A DNA stretch of 64,000 nt from Desnuesiella massiliensis (GTDB lineage Bacteria; Bacillota; Clostridia; Clostridiales; Clostridiaceae): assembly GCF_001403615.1 (NCBI RefSeq), contig NZ_LN879457.1, positions 1,648,910 to 1,712,909 of the forward strand, written 5' to 3'. The stretch's first letter is position 1. Each line of letters begins with the position of its first letter. The position numbers and the translations under genes were made by a program. The notes below the pieces were generated by a model. It had not been told where the DNA came from. It searched no databases and was given only the letters and a program-made list of their open reading frames with translations. Shown here piece after piece: positions 1-8,119 of this stretch.

Positions 1-1035
1 GGTTCAGATAATGGCCCAGGAACACTTTACAAAAACGTAGACTTCAAACCTTACTCAAATATAGAAGGAATTGAATCTGTTACAAAAGTAATTCCTTCTG
101 CCTCAGGAACGGTTCTATTTAATAATAAATTCTCAACGACTAATTCTTTTATTATGGGCATAATCCCTGAAGAATTCGGTAAGACAGCTTGGTTTGATAC
201 AAAACTATTACCTCACCATTGGTATCACTATCTTAATCTGATAGCAAAAGAGCCAAAGGGAGTATTAATATCTAAATCTTTAGCAGATGAGATGAGTATT
301 AGACTTGGGGATATTATTGATGTAAGATGGGATAAAAATCTTTATGTGGAATCTTATGTTTATGGTATTGTTGATTACTGGCCAGGCTATGACGCTAATA
401 ATGAATACACAAAGCATTTGATAGTAATGAACTATAATTATGTAGACAGTGTAGTTCCTAATCAACCCTATGATGTCTGGATGAAAAAATCACCTAATGC
501 ATCTAATGATGATATTTACAAAGATATTTCAACTAAGCATTTATCCTATGAAGCTATAAAAACTGTTCATGAAGGTTTATATAAATTAAAAAATGACCCT
601 ATAGTTCAAGGCACAAACGGCACTCTAACTTTATGTTTCTTATCATCTTTATTTATAACTTGCTTGGGCTTTATAATATACTGGTCTCTATCCATAAAAA
701 ACAGGACACTTCAATTTGGTATACTAAGAGCCATAGGATTATCTATGAAAAAAATTATTGCCATATTAATTTCTGAACAAGTTTTAATATCTGGGTTAGG
801 TGCTATTACAGGCATAATAGTAGGATTGCTATCTAGTAACGTATTTGTGCCTTTGGTAAATCTATCCTCAGCTTCAAAAGAAAAAGTACTTCCTTTTAGG
901 CCTATATCCTTTATAGGCAACTATATAAGCTTGGGCTTATTTATAATTGTGGTACTTACCTGCTGCCTATTTATATTAATAAGGATAGTTAAGAAAATAA
1001 AAATAGATCAAGCTTTAAAACTTGGGGAGGACTAA
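1..1035 (+). CDS. ABC transporter permease, FtsX/MacB type (5' end missing)
   Basis: The frame is open from the first base of the window, so the gene starts upstream. The visible C-terminal part has a soluble extracytoplasmic region, then hydrophobic segments near bases 640-700, 765-860 and 905-1000, with the loop LRAIGLSMKKI between the first two. That layout and the GLS coupling loop are typical of the FtsX/MacB permease fold, which works by moving periplasmic or extracellular domains rather than by classical channelling. It ends with a short basic tail. Two ATPase genes follow directly (2-bp gap), so this is one transporter operon. The substrate cannot be read; lipoprotein or antimicrobial-peptide export is common in this family. 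The 'start' at base 154 is only an internal Met. Confidence 0.85.
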   Translation, partial: GSDNGPGTLYKNVDFKPYSNIEGIESVTKVIPSASGTVLFNNKFSTTNSFIMGIIPEEFGKTAWFDTKLLPHHWYHYLNLIAKEPKGVLISKSLADEMSIRLGDIIDVRWDKNLYVESYVYGIVDYWPGYDANNEYTKHLIVMNYNYVDSVVPNQPYDVWMKKSPNASNDDIYKDISTKHLSYEAIKTVHEGLYKLKNDPIVQGTNGTLTLCFLSSLFITCLGFIIYWSLSIKNRTLQFGILRAIGLSMKKIIAILISEQVLISGLGAITGIIVGLLSSNVFVPLVNLSSASKEKVLPFRPISFIGNYISLGLFIIVVLTCCLFILIRIVKKIKIDQALKLGED

Positions 1036-1037
1036 TT

Positions 1038-1715
1038 ATGGATACTATAATTGAAACAAAAACCTTATGTAGACAATTTAAGTCTGGTGAAGAGGCTATT
1101 TACGCCTTAAAAAATGTGAATCTAGATATTAAGAGCGGCGCATTAACTATATTAAAAGGGAGATCTGGCTCAGGAAAAACTACATTGATTAATCTTTTAG
1201 GCGCTATAGATTATCCCACCTCTGGAGAGATAGTTTTTAATGGTAAGGATATATCTAAATTGAAAGATAGTGAAAGAGATGAAATAAGAAGGGTAGATAT
1301 AGGCTTTGTGTTTCAAACTGGTGCCTTAATGCAAAATATGAACGCCTTAGAAAATGTAGAATTTGCACTAAGAGTATCAAAACCTGATCTAAAAGATAAA
1401 AGGAAACGTGCTGAAGAATGTTTAAAGCTTGTAGGATTATTTAAGAGAAAAGATCACTTTCCTCAAGAACTATCTGGAGGAGAAATGCAAAGAATAGCTA
1501 TTGCAAGAGCTATATGCCATGGTCCTAAAGTAATATTTGCGGATGAACCTACTTCTGCTTTAGACACAGCTACCGGCTTACAAGTAGTTAAGCTTTTTAA
1601 AGATATGGTAGAAAAACAAGGTCTAACCATTGTTATGACCACTCATGATCCTAACATGCTTGAGATTGCGGATTATGTTTATACCTTAGAGGATGGTGAG
1701 ATTGTAAATGGATAA
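1038..1715 (+). CDS. ABC transporter ATP-binding protein (LolD/MacB-type)
   Basis: A 225-residue ATPase of the LolD/MacB/SalX group that powers the FtsX-type permease just upstream. It shows Walker A GRSGSGKTT near residue 42, a Q-loop in FVFQTG, the signature LSGGEMQR, Walker B VIFADEPTSALD and the H-loop TTHD. Length and order are normal. Translation starts at the ATG after GGGGAGGAC, 2 bp past the permease stop. Its 3' end overlaps the next ATPase gene by 8 bp, so the two ATPases are probably translationally coupled and may work as a heterodimer. The substrate is unknown. Confidence 0.9.
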   Translation: MDTIIETKTLCRQFKSGEEAIYALKNVNLDIKSGALTILKGRSGSGKTTLINLLGAIDYPTSGEIVFNGKDISKLKDSERDEIRRVDIGFVFQTGALMQNMNALENVEFALRVSKPDLKDKRKRAEECLKLVGLFKRKDHFPQELSGGEMQRIAIARAICHGPKVIFADEPTSALDTATGLQVVKLFKDMVEKQGLTIVMTTHDPNMLEIADYVYTLEDGEIVNG

Positions 1716-2637
1716 TGAAAAAGATTATATAATTCAATGTGAAAATTTAATAAAAATCTATAAATCTTCCGATATTGAGGTAGTAGCTCTACAAGGCCTA
1801 GACCTATCTATAGAGCAAGGAGAGCTTACTGCTATCATAGGTAACAGCGGAAGCGGAAAATCTACCTTACTTAATATGATTGGATGCTTAGATAAACCTA
1901 CAGCTGGCAAATTAGTTGTAGACGGCAAGGATTTATTTAAACTTTCTAAAAATGATATTACAAAATATAAAAGAGATACCATTGGCTTTGTATGGCAAAA
2001 TAACGCTAGAAATTTAATTCCATATTTAAGTGCTCTAGAAAACATTGAACTTTCCCTTTCCATAGGGAAAAATAAAAATAAAAGAGAAAGAGCTATAGAA
2101 CTCTTAGAAATGGTTGGAATGTCTCATAGAAAAAATAATATTCTAAGTGAGCTTTCTGGAGGTGAGCAGCAAAGAATTGCCATTGCAATAGCCTTAAGTA
2201 ATAATCCAAAAATTCTATTAGCTGATGAACCTACTGGCTCCGTAGATACAGCAACCTCTAATCAAATATTAGGCTTATTTAGAGAATTAAATGAAAAATT
2301 CAATCTTACTGTAATCATAGTTACACATGACAGACAAATCGCTTCAAAGGTCAACCGTGTGGTAGCTATTAGAGACGGAAAAACTAGCAGCGAATTTATA
2401 AGAAAAAGAAGCTATGCTGAAGAGTTACAAAATCTAAAGGAAGGCTCAGTAAATAGCGAGGAAGAAACTCACGTGGAGTTAGCTGTATTAGATAAAGCAG
2501 GAAGGCTTCAAATACCAAGGGATTATCTATCAGCCTTAGGCTTAGAGGACAAAAATAAAATAAAAATTGAATTAGATAAGGATAGAATAGTATTATATTC
2601 CCCTGAAGCTAATACCAACGAAGAGAAGGTAGGATAA
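1708..2637 (+). CDS. ABC ATPase with C-terminal SpoVT/AbrB-like domain
   Basis: A second ATPase for the same transporter. Residues 1 to about 230 carry Walker A GNSGSGKST, signature LSGGEQQR, Walker B ILLADEPTGSVD and the H-loop VTHD. Residues about 250-300 add a segment (VELAVLDKAGRLQIPRDYL and following) that reads like a SpoVT/AbrB swapped-hairpin domain, as in 'D..GRi.IP...r..lgl..gd.v.i...'. LolD-type ATPases normally stop near residue 225-240, so the extension of about 80 residues is real extra sequence. AbrB-like domains usually dimerise and bind DNA. Here it might dimerise the ATPases or sense and regulate; this is inference. The ATPase call is firm, the AbrB-like call moderately so. 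Confidence 0.85.
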   Translation: MDNEKDYIIQCENLIKIYKSSDIEVVALQGLDLSIEQGELTAIIGNSGSGKSTLLNMIGCLDKPTAGKLVVDGKDLFKLSKNDITKYKRDTIGFVWQNNARNLIPYLSALENIELSLSIGKNKNKRERAIELLEMVGMSHRKNNILSELSGGEQQRIAIAIALSNNPKILLADEPTGSVDTATSNQILGLFRELNEKFNLTVIIVTHDRQIASKVNRVVAIRDGKTSSEFIRKRSYAEELQNLKEGSVNSEEETHVELAVLDKAGRLQIPRDYLSALGLEDKNKIKIELDKDRIVLYSPEANTNEEKVG

Positions 2638-2645
2638 AAATCTAA

Positions 2646-2693
2646 AATATAAGGTAGCAGTTTAATAAAATAGTATTACTGTTGCCTTATATT
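2646..2693 (+). terminator. Terminator of the ABC operon
   Basis: AATATAAGGTAGCAGT at 2646-2661 pairs with ACTGTTGCCTTATATT at 2678-2693, giving 16 consecutive pairs with two G-U wobbles. It lies directly behind the ATPase stop. The tail is AT-rich but not a clean T-run, so efficiency is uncertain. Confidence 0.65.
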
Positions 2694-2747
2694 CTATTGA
2701 TAATTATTTATCAATAAATAAAATATTCAAATTTTCTGAAATTCATA

Positions 2748-2776
2748 TTGACTTTTTTATACAATAGAATTAGAAT
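2748..2776 (+). promoter_or_regulatory. Sigma-A promoter of the lysine fermentation operon
   Basis: A -35 TTGACT (2748-2753), a 17-bp spacer and a -10 TAGAAT (2771-2776). Transcription would start near 2783, about 18 nt before the riboswitch P1 helix, so the riboswitch lies wholly in the leader. Confidence 0.7.
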
Positions 2777-2800
2777 AAAATTGTAAAAGTTAATAAGTGG

Positions 2801-2977
2801 CATAAGTAGAGGCGCAAATAAGTGGGTAATCTTTAAGTGATAAGGAAATGAACTTCCGATATTATAGATGAAGGATTTATTTGCCGAAAGATATTATAGG
2901 TTCTTATATATTATCTTGGGGATACGGAGTACTTATCTTTATCCTTGCCAAGCACATTTCTTGGAGCGCTATTTATG
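2801..2977 (+). promoter_or_regulatory. Lysine riboswitch aptamer (L box)
   Basis: The 177-nt element has the conserved lysine aptamer parts in order. P1 is CATAAGTAG (2801-2809) with CTATTTATG (2969-2977). AGAGGCGC follows P1. P2 is GCAAATAA (2814-2821) with TTATTTGC (2877-2884). Next come GCCGAAAG, a P3 hairpin around 2888-2916, a P4 arm beginning CTTGGGGATA, P5 as CCAAG/CTTGG, and the closing TTGGAGCGCTAT. These blocks match the known L-box consensus (AGAGG-GC, GCCGAAG, TTGGAG-GCTA). It precedes a terminator and the lysine-degradation genes, so it should sense the operon's own substrate. Confidence 0.93.
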
Positions 2978-3036
2978 TAATGAATTGTAAATTTTTCATT
3001 GCATGGATAGCTGGTAACTTAATAAGTAGCATATCC

Positions 3037-3061
3037 AGCACTGAAAATTCAGTGCTTTTTT
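3037..3061 (+). terminator. Riboswitch expression-platform terminator
   Basis: AGCACTGA (3037-3044) pairs with TCAGTGCT (3049-3056) around an AAAT loop, followed by a run of six T. It lies 59 nt after the aptamer and 112 nt before the first gene. Just upstream, 3022-3030 (ATAAGTAGC) can pair with the P1 3' strand 2968-2976. A competing stem, TGGATA (3004-3009) with TATCCA (3032-3037) or GCTGG (3010-3014) with CCAGC (3035-3039), would invade the terminator base. Confidence 0.85.
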
Positions 3062-3172
3062 ATTTTCTAATCTTATTTCAATTTCATCTAATTTTTCAAA
3101 GTGACCTATTATCTATAATAAAAAGGCCTGATATTGTTAAATTTTTATCAATGTTATTGTGAGGAGGTTTTT

Positions 3173-3553
3173 ATGAAAGCTTTAATCAGAATGAGAATGA
3201 GTATGCACGATGCTCACTATGGAGGAAATTTAGTAGACGGTGCAAAAATGCTTCAACTCTTTGGCGATGTAGCTACAGAACTTTTAATTAGGAATGACGG
3301 GGATGAAGGACTATTCAGGGCTTATGATAGTATAGAATTCTTAGCCCCAGTATATGCTGGCGATTATATAGAAGCTGAGGGAGAAATTATTGAATGTGGT
3401 AATTCTTCAAGAAAGATGGTCTTTGAAGCAAGAAAAGTAATAATACCTAGGCCAGATATAAATGATTCAGCTTGTGATGTATTAGAAGAGCCTATAATAG
3501 TCTGCAGAGCCAGGGGGACTTGTGTAGTACCAAAGAATAAACAAAGAAAGTAG
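3173..3553 (+). CDS. kal: 3-aminobutyryl-CoA ammonia-lyase
   Basis: Kal removes ammonia from (S)-3-aminobutyryl-CoA to give crotonyl-CoA, the last lysine-specific step of the fermentation. The 126-residue product has the size and look of the hot-dog-fold Kal protein (MHDAHYGGNLVDGAKMLQLF near the N-terminus). The start is the ATG at 3173 because GAGGAGG lies 5 nt before it; an in-frame extension upstream to 3134 has no such site. It is the first gene after the riboswitch. Identity rests on family resemblance plus its place next to kce; no other hot-dog enzyme fits this operon. Confidence 0.9.
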   Translation: MKALIRMRMSMHDAHYGGNLVDGAKMLQLFGDVATELLIRNDGDEGLFRAYDSIEFLAPVYAGDYIEAEGEIIECGNSSRKMVFEARKVIIPRPDINDSACDVLEEPIIVCRARGTCVVPKNKQRK

Positions 3554-3613
3554 ATTCTTTCTATGAAATAGAATTATGCTACATAAAATTTAGAGAAAGG
3601 TAGGAAAGAATTT

Positions 3614-4441
3614 ATGGATAAACTTATAATAACTGCTGCTATATGTGGTGCTGAGGTTACTAAGGAACATAATCCTAGTGTTCCTTATACTGTAGAGGAA
3701 ATTGCAAAAGAAGCCGAGGCTGCTTACAAAGCAGGAGCTAGTATTATACATCTACATGTAAGGCTAGATGACGGTACTCCCACCCAAGATAAAGAAAGAT
3801 TCAGGCTTTGCATGGAAGCAATAAAAGAAAGATGTCCGGATGTGATTATCCAGCCTTCCACTGGCGGTGCTGTGGGCATGAGCAATGAAGAAAGATTACA
3901 ACCTATAACCTTAAATCCTGAAATGGCTACCTTAGATTGCGGTACCTGCAACTTTGGTGGAGATGATATTTTTGTAAATACAGAAAATACTATAAAAGAA
4001 TTCGGAGAAAAGATGATTGCTTTAAACATAAAACCTGAAATAGAGGTTTTTGACAAGGGCATGATTGATATGGCCATAAGATTAAATAAAAAAGGCTATA
4101 TAAAATCTCCAATGCATTTTAATTTTGTGTTAGGAGTGAATGGAGGCATTTCAGCTACCCCTAGGGATTTAGTATTTATGGCAGAAAGTATTCCTCAAGG
4201 AAGCACCTTTACGGTTTCTGGAATAGGCAAAGGTCAATTCCCTATGGCATCCATGGCTATAATTATGGGTGGACATGTTAGAGTGGGCTATGAAGATAAC
4301 GTTTACTTATCTAAAGGAGTATTAGCAAAGTCAAATTCAGAATTAGTAGAAAAAGTTGTAAGATTAGCAAAAGAATTAGGAAGAGACATAGCTACTCCTA
4401 AAGAAGCAAGACAAATTCTAGGTTTAAGGGAGATTCTATAG
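3614..4441 (+). CDS. kce: 3-keto-5-aminohexanoate cleavage enzyme
   Basis: Kce condenses 3-keto-5-aminohexanoate with acetyl-CoA and cleaves it to acetoacetate and 3-aminobutyryl-CoA. The 275-residue protein belongs to the BKACE (DUF849) TIM-barrel family. The metal ligands are visible: His46 and His48 in IIHLHVR, and a C-terminal Glu in GYEDNVYL (Glu227). The PSTGG loop at 81-85 is also family-typical. The 60-bp gap after kal has no terminator, and 1 bp separates its stop from the CoA-transferase start. Full length, nothing missing. Confidence 0.95.
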   Translation: MDKLIITAAICGAEVTKEHNPSVPYTVEEIAKEAEAAYKAGASIIHLHVRLDDGTPTQDKERFRLCMEAIKERCPDVIIQPSTGGAVGMSNEERLQPITLNPEMATLDCGTCNFGGDDIFVNTENTIKEFGEKMIALNIKPEIEVFDKGMIDMAIRLNKKGYIKSPMHFNFVLGVNGGISATPRDLVFMAESIPQGSTFTVSGIGKGQFPMASMAIIMGGHVRVGYEDNVYLSKGVLAKSNSELVEKVVRLAKELGRDIATPKEARQILGLREIL

Positions 4442-4442
4442 T

Positions 4443-5102
4443 ATGAACAAATTATTTAGATTAGATGAAATTAAGCATCTTTTCAAAGACGGAATGTCCA
4501 TACTATTTGGAGGATTTTTAGGTTGTGGAACTCCTCACAAGATTGTGGATCTTTTAATAGAACAAAATATAAAAGATCTTACTATCATAGGAAACGACAC
4601 AAGCTATGTGAACTACGGGATAGGAAGATTAGTAGCCAATGGTCAAGTAAAAAAAGTTATAGCCTCTCATATTGGCACTAATCCTGAAACAGGAAGACTT
4701 ATGAATGAAGGTAAGGTAGAGGTAGAACTTGTACCTCAAGGAACCTTAATTGAAAGAATACGTGCAGGTGGAGCTGGCCTAGGAGCTGTTATAACACCTA
4801 CAGGAGTAGGCACTATAGTAGCCTCAGGAAAGCAAACATTAGTAATAAATAATAAGGAGTACTTAGTAGAACTACCCATAAAAGCTGACCTAGCCATAAT
4901 AAAGGGAAGTATTGTTGATGAATTTGGCAATACCTTCTATAAGGGTACCACTAAGAACTTTAATCCAATTATTGCTACCGCTGCTGAAACCGTAATAGTT
5001 GAGGCAGAAAATATAGTTAAGGTGGGAGAATTAGATCCAGATCATGTTCACACTCCTGGAGTATTTGTAGATTATATCGTAAAGGAGGTAGAGGAAGCAT
5101 GA
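4443..5102 (+). CDS. ctfA: Butyryl-CoA:acetoacetate CoA-transferase, alpha subunit
   Basis: Alpha subunit of a family I CoA-transferase (219 residues, same class as AtoD/CtfA). In lysine fermenters the enzyme moves CoA from butyryl-CoA to acetoacetate, giving acetoacetyl-CoA and butyrate; substrate assignment is from operon context. The CoA-binding glycine-rich stretch FGGFLGCGTPHK near residue 22 and the GGAGLGAVITPTGVGT block near 109-124 are characteristic. It overlaps the beta subunit gene by 4 bp (ATGA), as usual for these heteromers, giving matched synthesis. Confidence 0.92.
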   Translation: MNKLFRLDEIKHLFKDGMSILFGGFLGCGTPHKIVDLLIEQNIKDLTIIGNDTSYVNYGIGRLVANGQVKKVIASHIGTNPETGRLMNEGKVEVELVPQGTLIERIRAGGAGLGAVITPTGVGTIVASGKQTLVINNKEYLVELPIKADLAIIKGSIVDEFGNTFYKGTTKNFNPIIATAAETVIVEAENIVKVGELDPDHVHTPGVFVDYIVKEVEEA

Positions 5103-5767
5103 TTAAGGATAACAATCTAGCAAAAGAAATAATAGCAAAAAGAGTTGCCAAAGAACTAAAGGATGGCCAATTAGTAAACTTAGGAATTGGACTTCCCACC
5201 ATGGTGGCTAATTATATTCCTTCCCACATTAATGTAATACTTCAATCAGAAAATGGTATGGTAGGAATGGGGCCCACAGCTATAGTTGGAAGCGAAGATA
5301 AATATATAACTAATGCCGGTGGACAATTTGTAACGATTTTGCCTAAAGGCTGCTTCTTTGATAGTTCCATGTCTTTTACCATAATAAGAGGAGGCCATGT
5401 GGATATTACCGTACTTGGTGCCCTAGAAGTGGATCAAGAAGGCAATCTAGCAAATTGGATTGTCCCTGGTAAAATGGTTCCTGGTATGGGTGGTGCTATG
5501 GATTTAGTTACAGGTGCTAAAAAAGTAATAATAGCTATGCAGCATACAGGAAAGGGAGAACCTAAAATATTAAAGAAATGCGCACTTCCTTTAACTGCTA
5601 AAGGCGCTGTAAATATGATTGTCACTGAACTCTGTGTACTAGAAGTTACTTCTGAAGGACTGATATTGAGAGAAATTCACAAGGACACCACTATAGAGGA
5701 AATTTTAAGTTTAACAGATGCAAATTTAATTATACCTGCTGATGTTAAGCTCATGGAAACTGATTAA
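5099..5767 (+). CDS. ctfB: Butyryl-CoA:acetoacetate CoA-transferase, beta subunit
   Basis: Beta subunit of the family I CoA-transferase (222 residues, AtoA/CtfB class). The catalytic glutamate that forms the glutamyl-CoA thioester is Glu51 in the family motif QSENGMVGMGP. The GxGxPT-like LGIGLPTMVANYI near residue 28 is also conserved. It starts at the ATGA overlap with the alpha subunit, preceded by AAAGGAGG inside the alpha gene. It links lysine breakdown to butyrate formation and ATP yield through acetoacetyl-CoA. Confidence 0.93.
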   Translation: MIKDNNLAKEIIAKRVAKELKDGQLVNLGIGLPTMVANYIPSHINVILQSENGMVGMGPTAIVGSEDKYITNAGGQFVTILPKGCFFDSSMSFTIIRGGHVDITVLGALEVDQEGNLANWIVPGKMVPGMGGAMDLVTGAKKVIIAMQHTGKGEPKILKKCALPLTAKGAVNMIVTELCVLEVTSEGLILREIHKDTTIEEILSLTDANLIIPADVKLMETD

Positions 5768-5798
5768 AAATTTTTATATATAATAAGGGGGATAAATT

Positions 5799-6833
5799 AT
5801 GAAAAAAGGATGTAAATACGGTACTCATAGAGTAATAGAGCCACAAGGAGTTTTAACTCAAGCGGCTTATAAAATAGATAATGATATGGAAATATACTCT
5901 AATGAAATATTAGTTAATGTTCAATCTTTAAATGTAGACTCCGCAAGCTTTACTCAAATTGAAGAAGAAGCTAAGGGAGATGTAGAAAAAATCAAGGCAA
6001 AAATATTAGAAATCGTTGGAGAGAGAGGAAAAATGCAAAACCCAGTAACAGGCTCTGGCGGAATGTTCATCGGAACTGTGGCTGAGGTAGGTGAAGATTT
6101 AAAAGGTAGAGACTTAAAACCAGGAGACAAGATAGCTTCCCTAGTTTCCTTATCTTTAACACCGCTAAGAATTGATGAAATTATAGCAGTTCATAAAGAT
6201 ATTGATAGAGTGGATATTAAAGGTCAAGCTATATTATTTGAAAGCGGAATTTATGCAAAGCTTCCAGAGGATATGTCTGAAACTTTAGCTCTAGCTGCCC
6301 TTGACGTAGCTGGTGCTCCAGCACAAACTGCAAAGCTTGTTAAGCCTGGTCAAAGCATTTTAATATTAGGTGCTGCTGGAAAATCAGGAATGCTTTGCTG
6401 TTATGAAGCTATGAAGAGAGTTGGTCCAACAGGAAGAGTTATTGCTATGGTTAGAAAGCAAGAGCAAGCAGATAATTTAATCCAATGGGGACTATGCCAT
6501 AAAGCTATTATTAGTGACGCAACTAAGCCAATGGATGTATTAAATAAAACCCTAGAAGCAAATAACGGAAAAGAAGTTGACATGTCCATTAGCTGTGTAA
6601 ATATACCAAGCACTGAAATGTCCTGTATACTACCCGTTAGAGATGAGGGTATAGTTTACTTCTTCTCCATGGCTACTAGCTTTACTAAAGCAGCTTTAGG
6701 AGCTGAAGGTATAGGAAAAGATGTAACCATGATAGTGGGTAATGGCTACACCAAAGACCATGCGGAAATAACCCTAGCAGAACTAAGAGAAAGCGCAATA
6801 CTCAGAGAAATTTTCGAAAAAATGTATATATAA
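5799..6833 (+). CDS. kdd: L-erythro-3,5-diaminohexanoate dehydrogenase
   Basis: Kdd oxidatively deaminates (3S,5S)-diaminohexanoate to 5-amino-3-oxohexanoate with NAD(P)+. The 344-residue protein has the expected opening MKKGCKYGTHRVIEPQG and a medium-chain-dehydrogenase-like Rossmann motif LILGAAGKSGMLC near residue 188. Its size matches known Kdd proteins, and it sits exactly between the enzymes that make its substrate and use its product. AAGGGGGATAAATT precedes the ATG. No frameshift or missing region seen. Confidence 0.94.
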   Translation: MKKGCKYGTHRVIEPQGVLTQAAYKIDNDMEIYSNEILVNVQSLNVDSASFTQIEEEAKGDVEKIKAKILEIVGERGKMQNPVTGSGGMFIGTVAEVGEDLKGRDLKPGDKIASLVSLSLTPLRIDEIIAVHKDIDRVDIKGQAILFESGIYAKLPEDMSETLALAALDVAGAPAQTAKLVKPGQSILILGAAGKSGMLCCYEAMKRVGPTGRVIAMVRKQEQADNLIQWGLCHKAIISDATKPMDVLNKTLEANNGKEVDMSISCVNIPSTEMSCILPVRDEGIVYFFSMATSFTKAALGAEGIGKDVTMIVGNGYTKDHAEITLAELRESAILREIFEKMYI

Positions 6834-6852
6834 TCTCAGGAGGGCTATAAAA

Positions 6853-8106
6853 TTGAAGGTTAACAGACGTTTTGAACTTTTTAAAGATGTCCCTGATGAA
6901 CAATGGAATGACTGGAAATGGCAGCTTAAAAATAGAGTTGAAACCTTGGAAGATTTAAAAAAATATATACCTCTTACTCCAGAAGAAGAAGAAGGAGTAA
7001 AGCAGTGCCTAACTACTTTAAGAATGGCAATAACTCCTTATTATCTTTCACTTATAGACCCAGAAGATCAAAATGATCCTATAAGAAAACAAGCTATTCC
7101 TACAGGCTCTGAACTTCATAAATCCCTAGCAGATTTAGAGGATCCATTGCATGAAGATACAGACTCACCTGTAAGAGGTCTTACTCATAGGTATCCTGAT
7201 AGAGTTTTACTGCTTATAACAGATCAATGCTCAATGTATTGCAGGCACTGCACCAGAAGAAGATTTGCAGGTCACCATGACAAGGCTCTTCCTATGGATC
7301 AAATAGAAAAAGCCATAGACTATATAGCAAAGACTCCTCAAATAAGAGATGTTCTATTATCTGGTGGAGATGCCTTACTTATGTCTGATGATAAGTTAGA
7401 ATATATTATAAGCAAATTAAGAGCTATTCCTCATGTTGAAATAATAAGAATTGGTTCAAGAATACCTGTAGTTCTACCTCAAAGAATTACAGAAGATTTA
7501 GTAAACATGCTAAAGAAATATCATCCTATATGGTTAAATACTCATTTTAATCATCCAAAGGAAATTACAGAGGATTCTAAGAAAGCTTGTGAAAGACTAG
7601 CTAATGGCGGAATTCCTTTAGGTAACCAATCTGTGCTTTTGAGAGGAGTAAATGATTGTGTTCATGTAATGAGAGAGCTTGTTCATAATTTAGTTAAAAT
7701 AAGGGTTAGACCTTATTATATATATCAATGTGACTTATCCATGGGACTAGAACATTTTAGAACTCCCGTATCAAAGGGTATTGAAATAATTGAAGGCCTC
7801 AGAGGACATACTTCAGGCTACTGTGTTCCTACCTTTGTAGTAGATGCTCCTGGAGGAGGCGGAAAAATTCCAGTAATGCCTGATTACGTGATATCTCAAA
7901 ACCATGATAAGGTGATATTAAGAAACTTTGAGGGTGTTATAACTACCTATACTCAACCTACAGATTATACTCCTGGCTGCAACTGTGAAATCTGCAAAGG
8001 TGAGAAAGAGTATAAGTTAACTGGGGTAGCAGGGCTTATACAGGGAAATCAAATTGCTTTAGAGCCTGAATCTTTGCCAAGAAAACAAAGAGCTCTTAAT
8101 AAATAA
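6853..8106 (+). CDS. kamA: L-lysine 2,3-aminomutase (radical SAM)
   Basis: KamA moves the alpha-amino group of L-lysine to C3, giving L-beta-lysine, the first step of the pathway. The 417-residue sequence is collinear with the well-studied Clostridium subterminale SB4 enzyme, offset by one residue. The radical-SAM [4Fe-4S] cysteines are Cys126, Cys130 and Cys133 (CSMYCRHC). The PLP lysine is Lys338 in PGGGGKIP, the substrate aspartates fall at Asp294 and Asp331, and the zinc cysteines at Cys269, 376, 378 and 381. The start is TTG at 6853, with AGGAGG at 6838-6843. All catalytic residues are intact. Confidence 0.98.
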   Translation: MKVNRRFELFKDVPDEQWNDWKWQLKNRVETLEDLKKYIPLTPEEEEGVKQCLTTLRMAITPYYLSLIDPEDQNDPIRKQAIPTGSELHKSLADLEDPLHEDTDSPVRGLTHRYPDRVLLLITDQCSMYCRHCTRRRFAGHHDKALPMDQIEKAIDYIAKTPQIRDVLLSGGDALLMSDDKLEYIISKLRAIPHVEIIRIGSRIPVVLPQRITEDLVNMLKKYHPIWLNTHFNHPKEITEDSKKACERLANGGIPLGNQSVLLRGVNDCVHVMRELVHNLVKIRVRPYYIYQCDLSMGLEHFRTPVSKGIEIIEGLRGHTSGYCVPTFVVDAPGGGGKIPVMPDYVISQNHDKVILRNFEGVITTYTQPTDYTPGCNCEICKGEKEYKLTGVAGLIQGNQIALEPESLPRKQRALNK

Positions 8107-8119
8107 AGGAGACACTAAA

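Noticed and set aside
280..465. Minus-strand frame inside the permease
   Set aside because: No ribosome site, and the plus-strand permease reading is clearly the real one.
3037..3061. Considered as the end of an upstream small gene rather than a riboswitch terminator
   Set aside because: No credible coding sequence precedes it, while the aptamer and P1-strand copy make the riboswitch reading sufficient.
2881..3162. Open frame of 93 codons before kal
   Set aside because: It has only a TTG start, no ribosome site, and lies across the lysine riboswitch aptamer and its terminator; the RNA explains the sequence.
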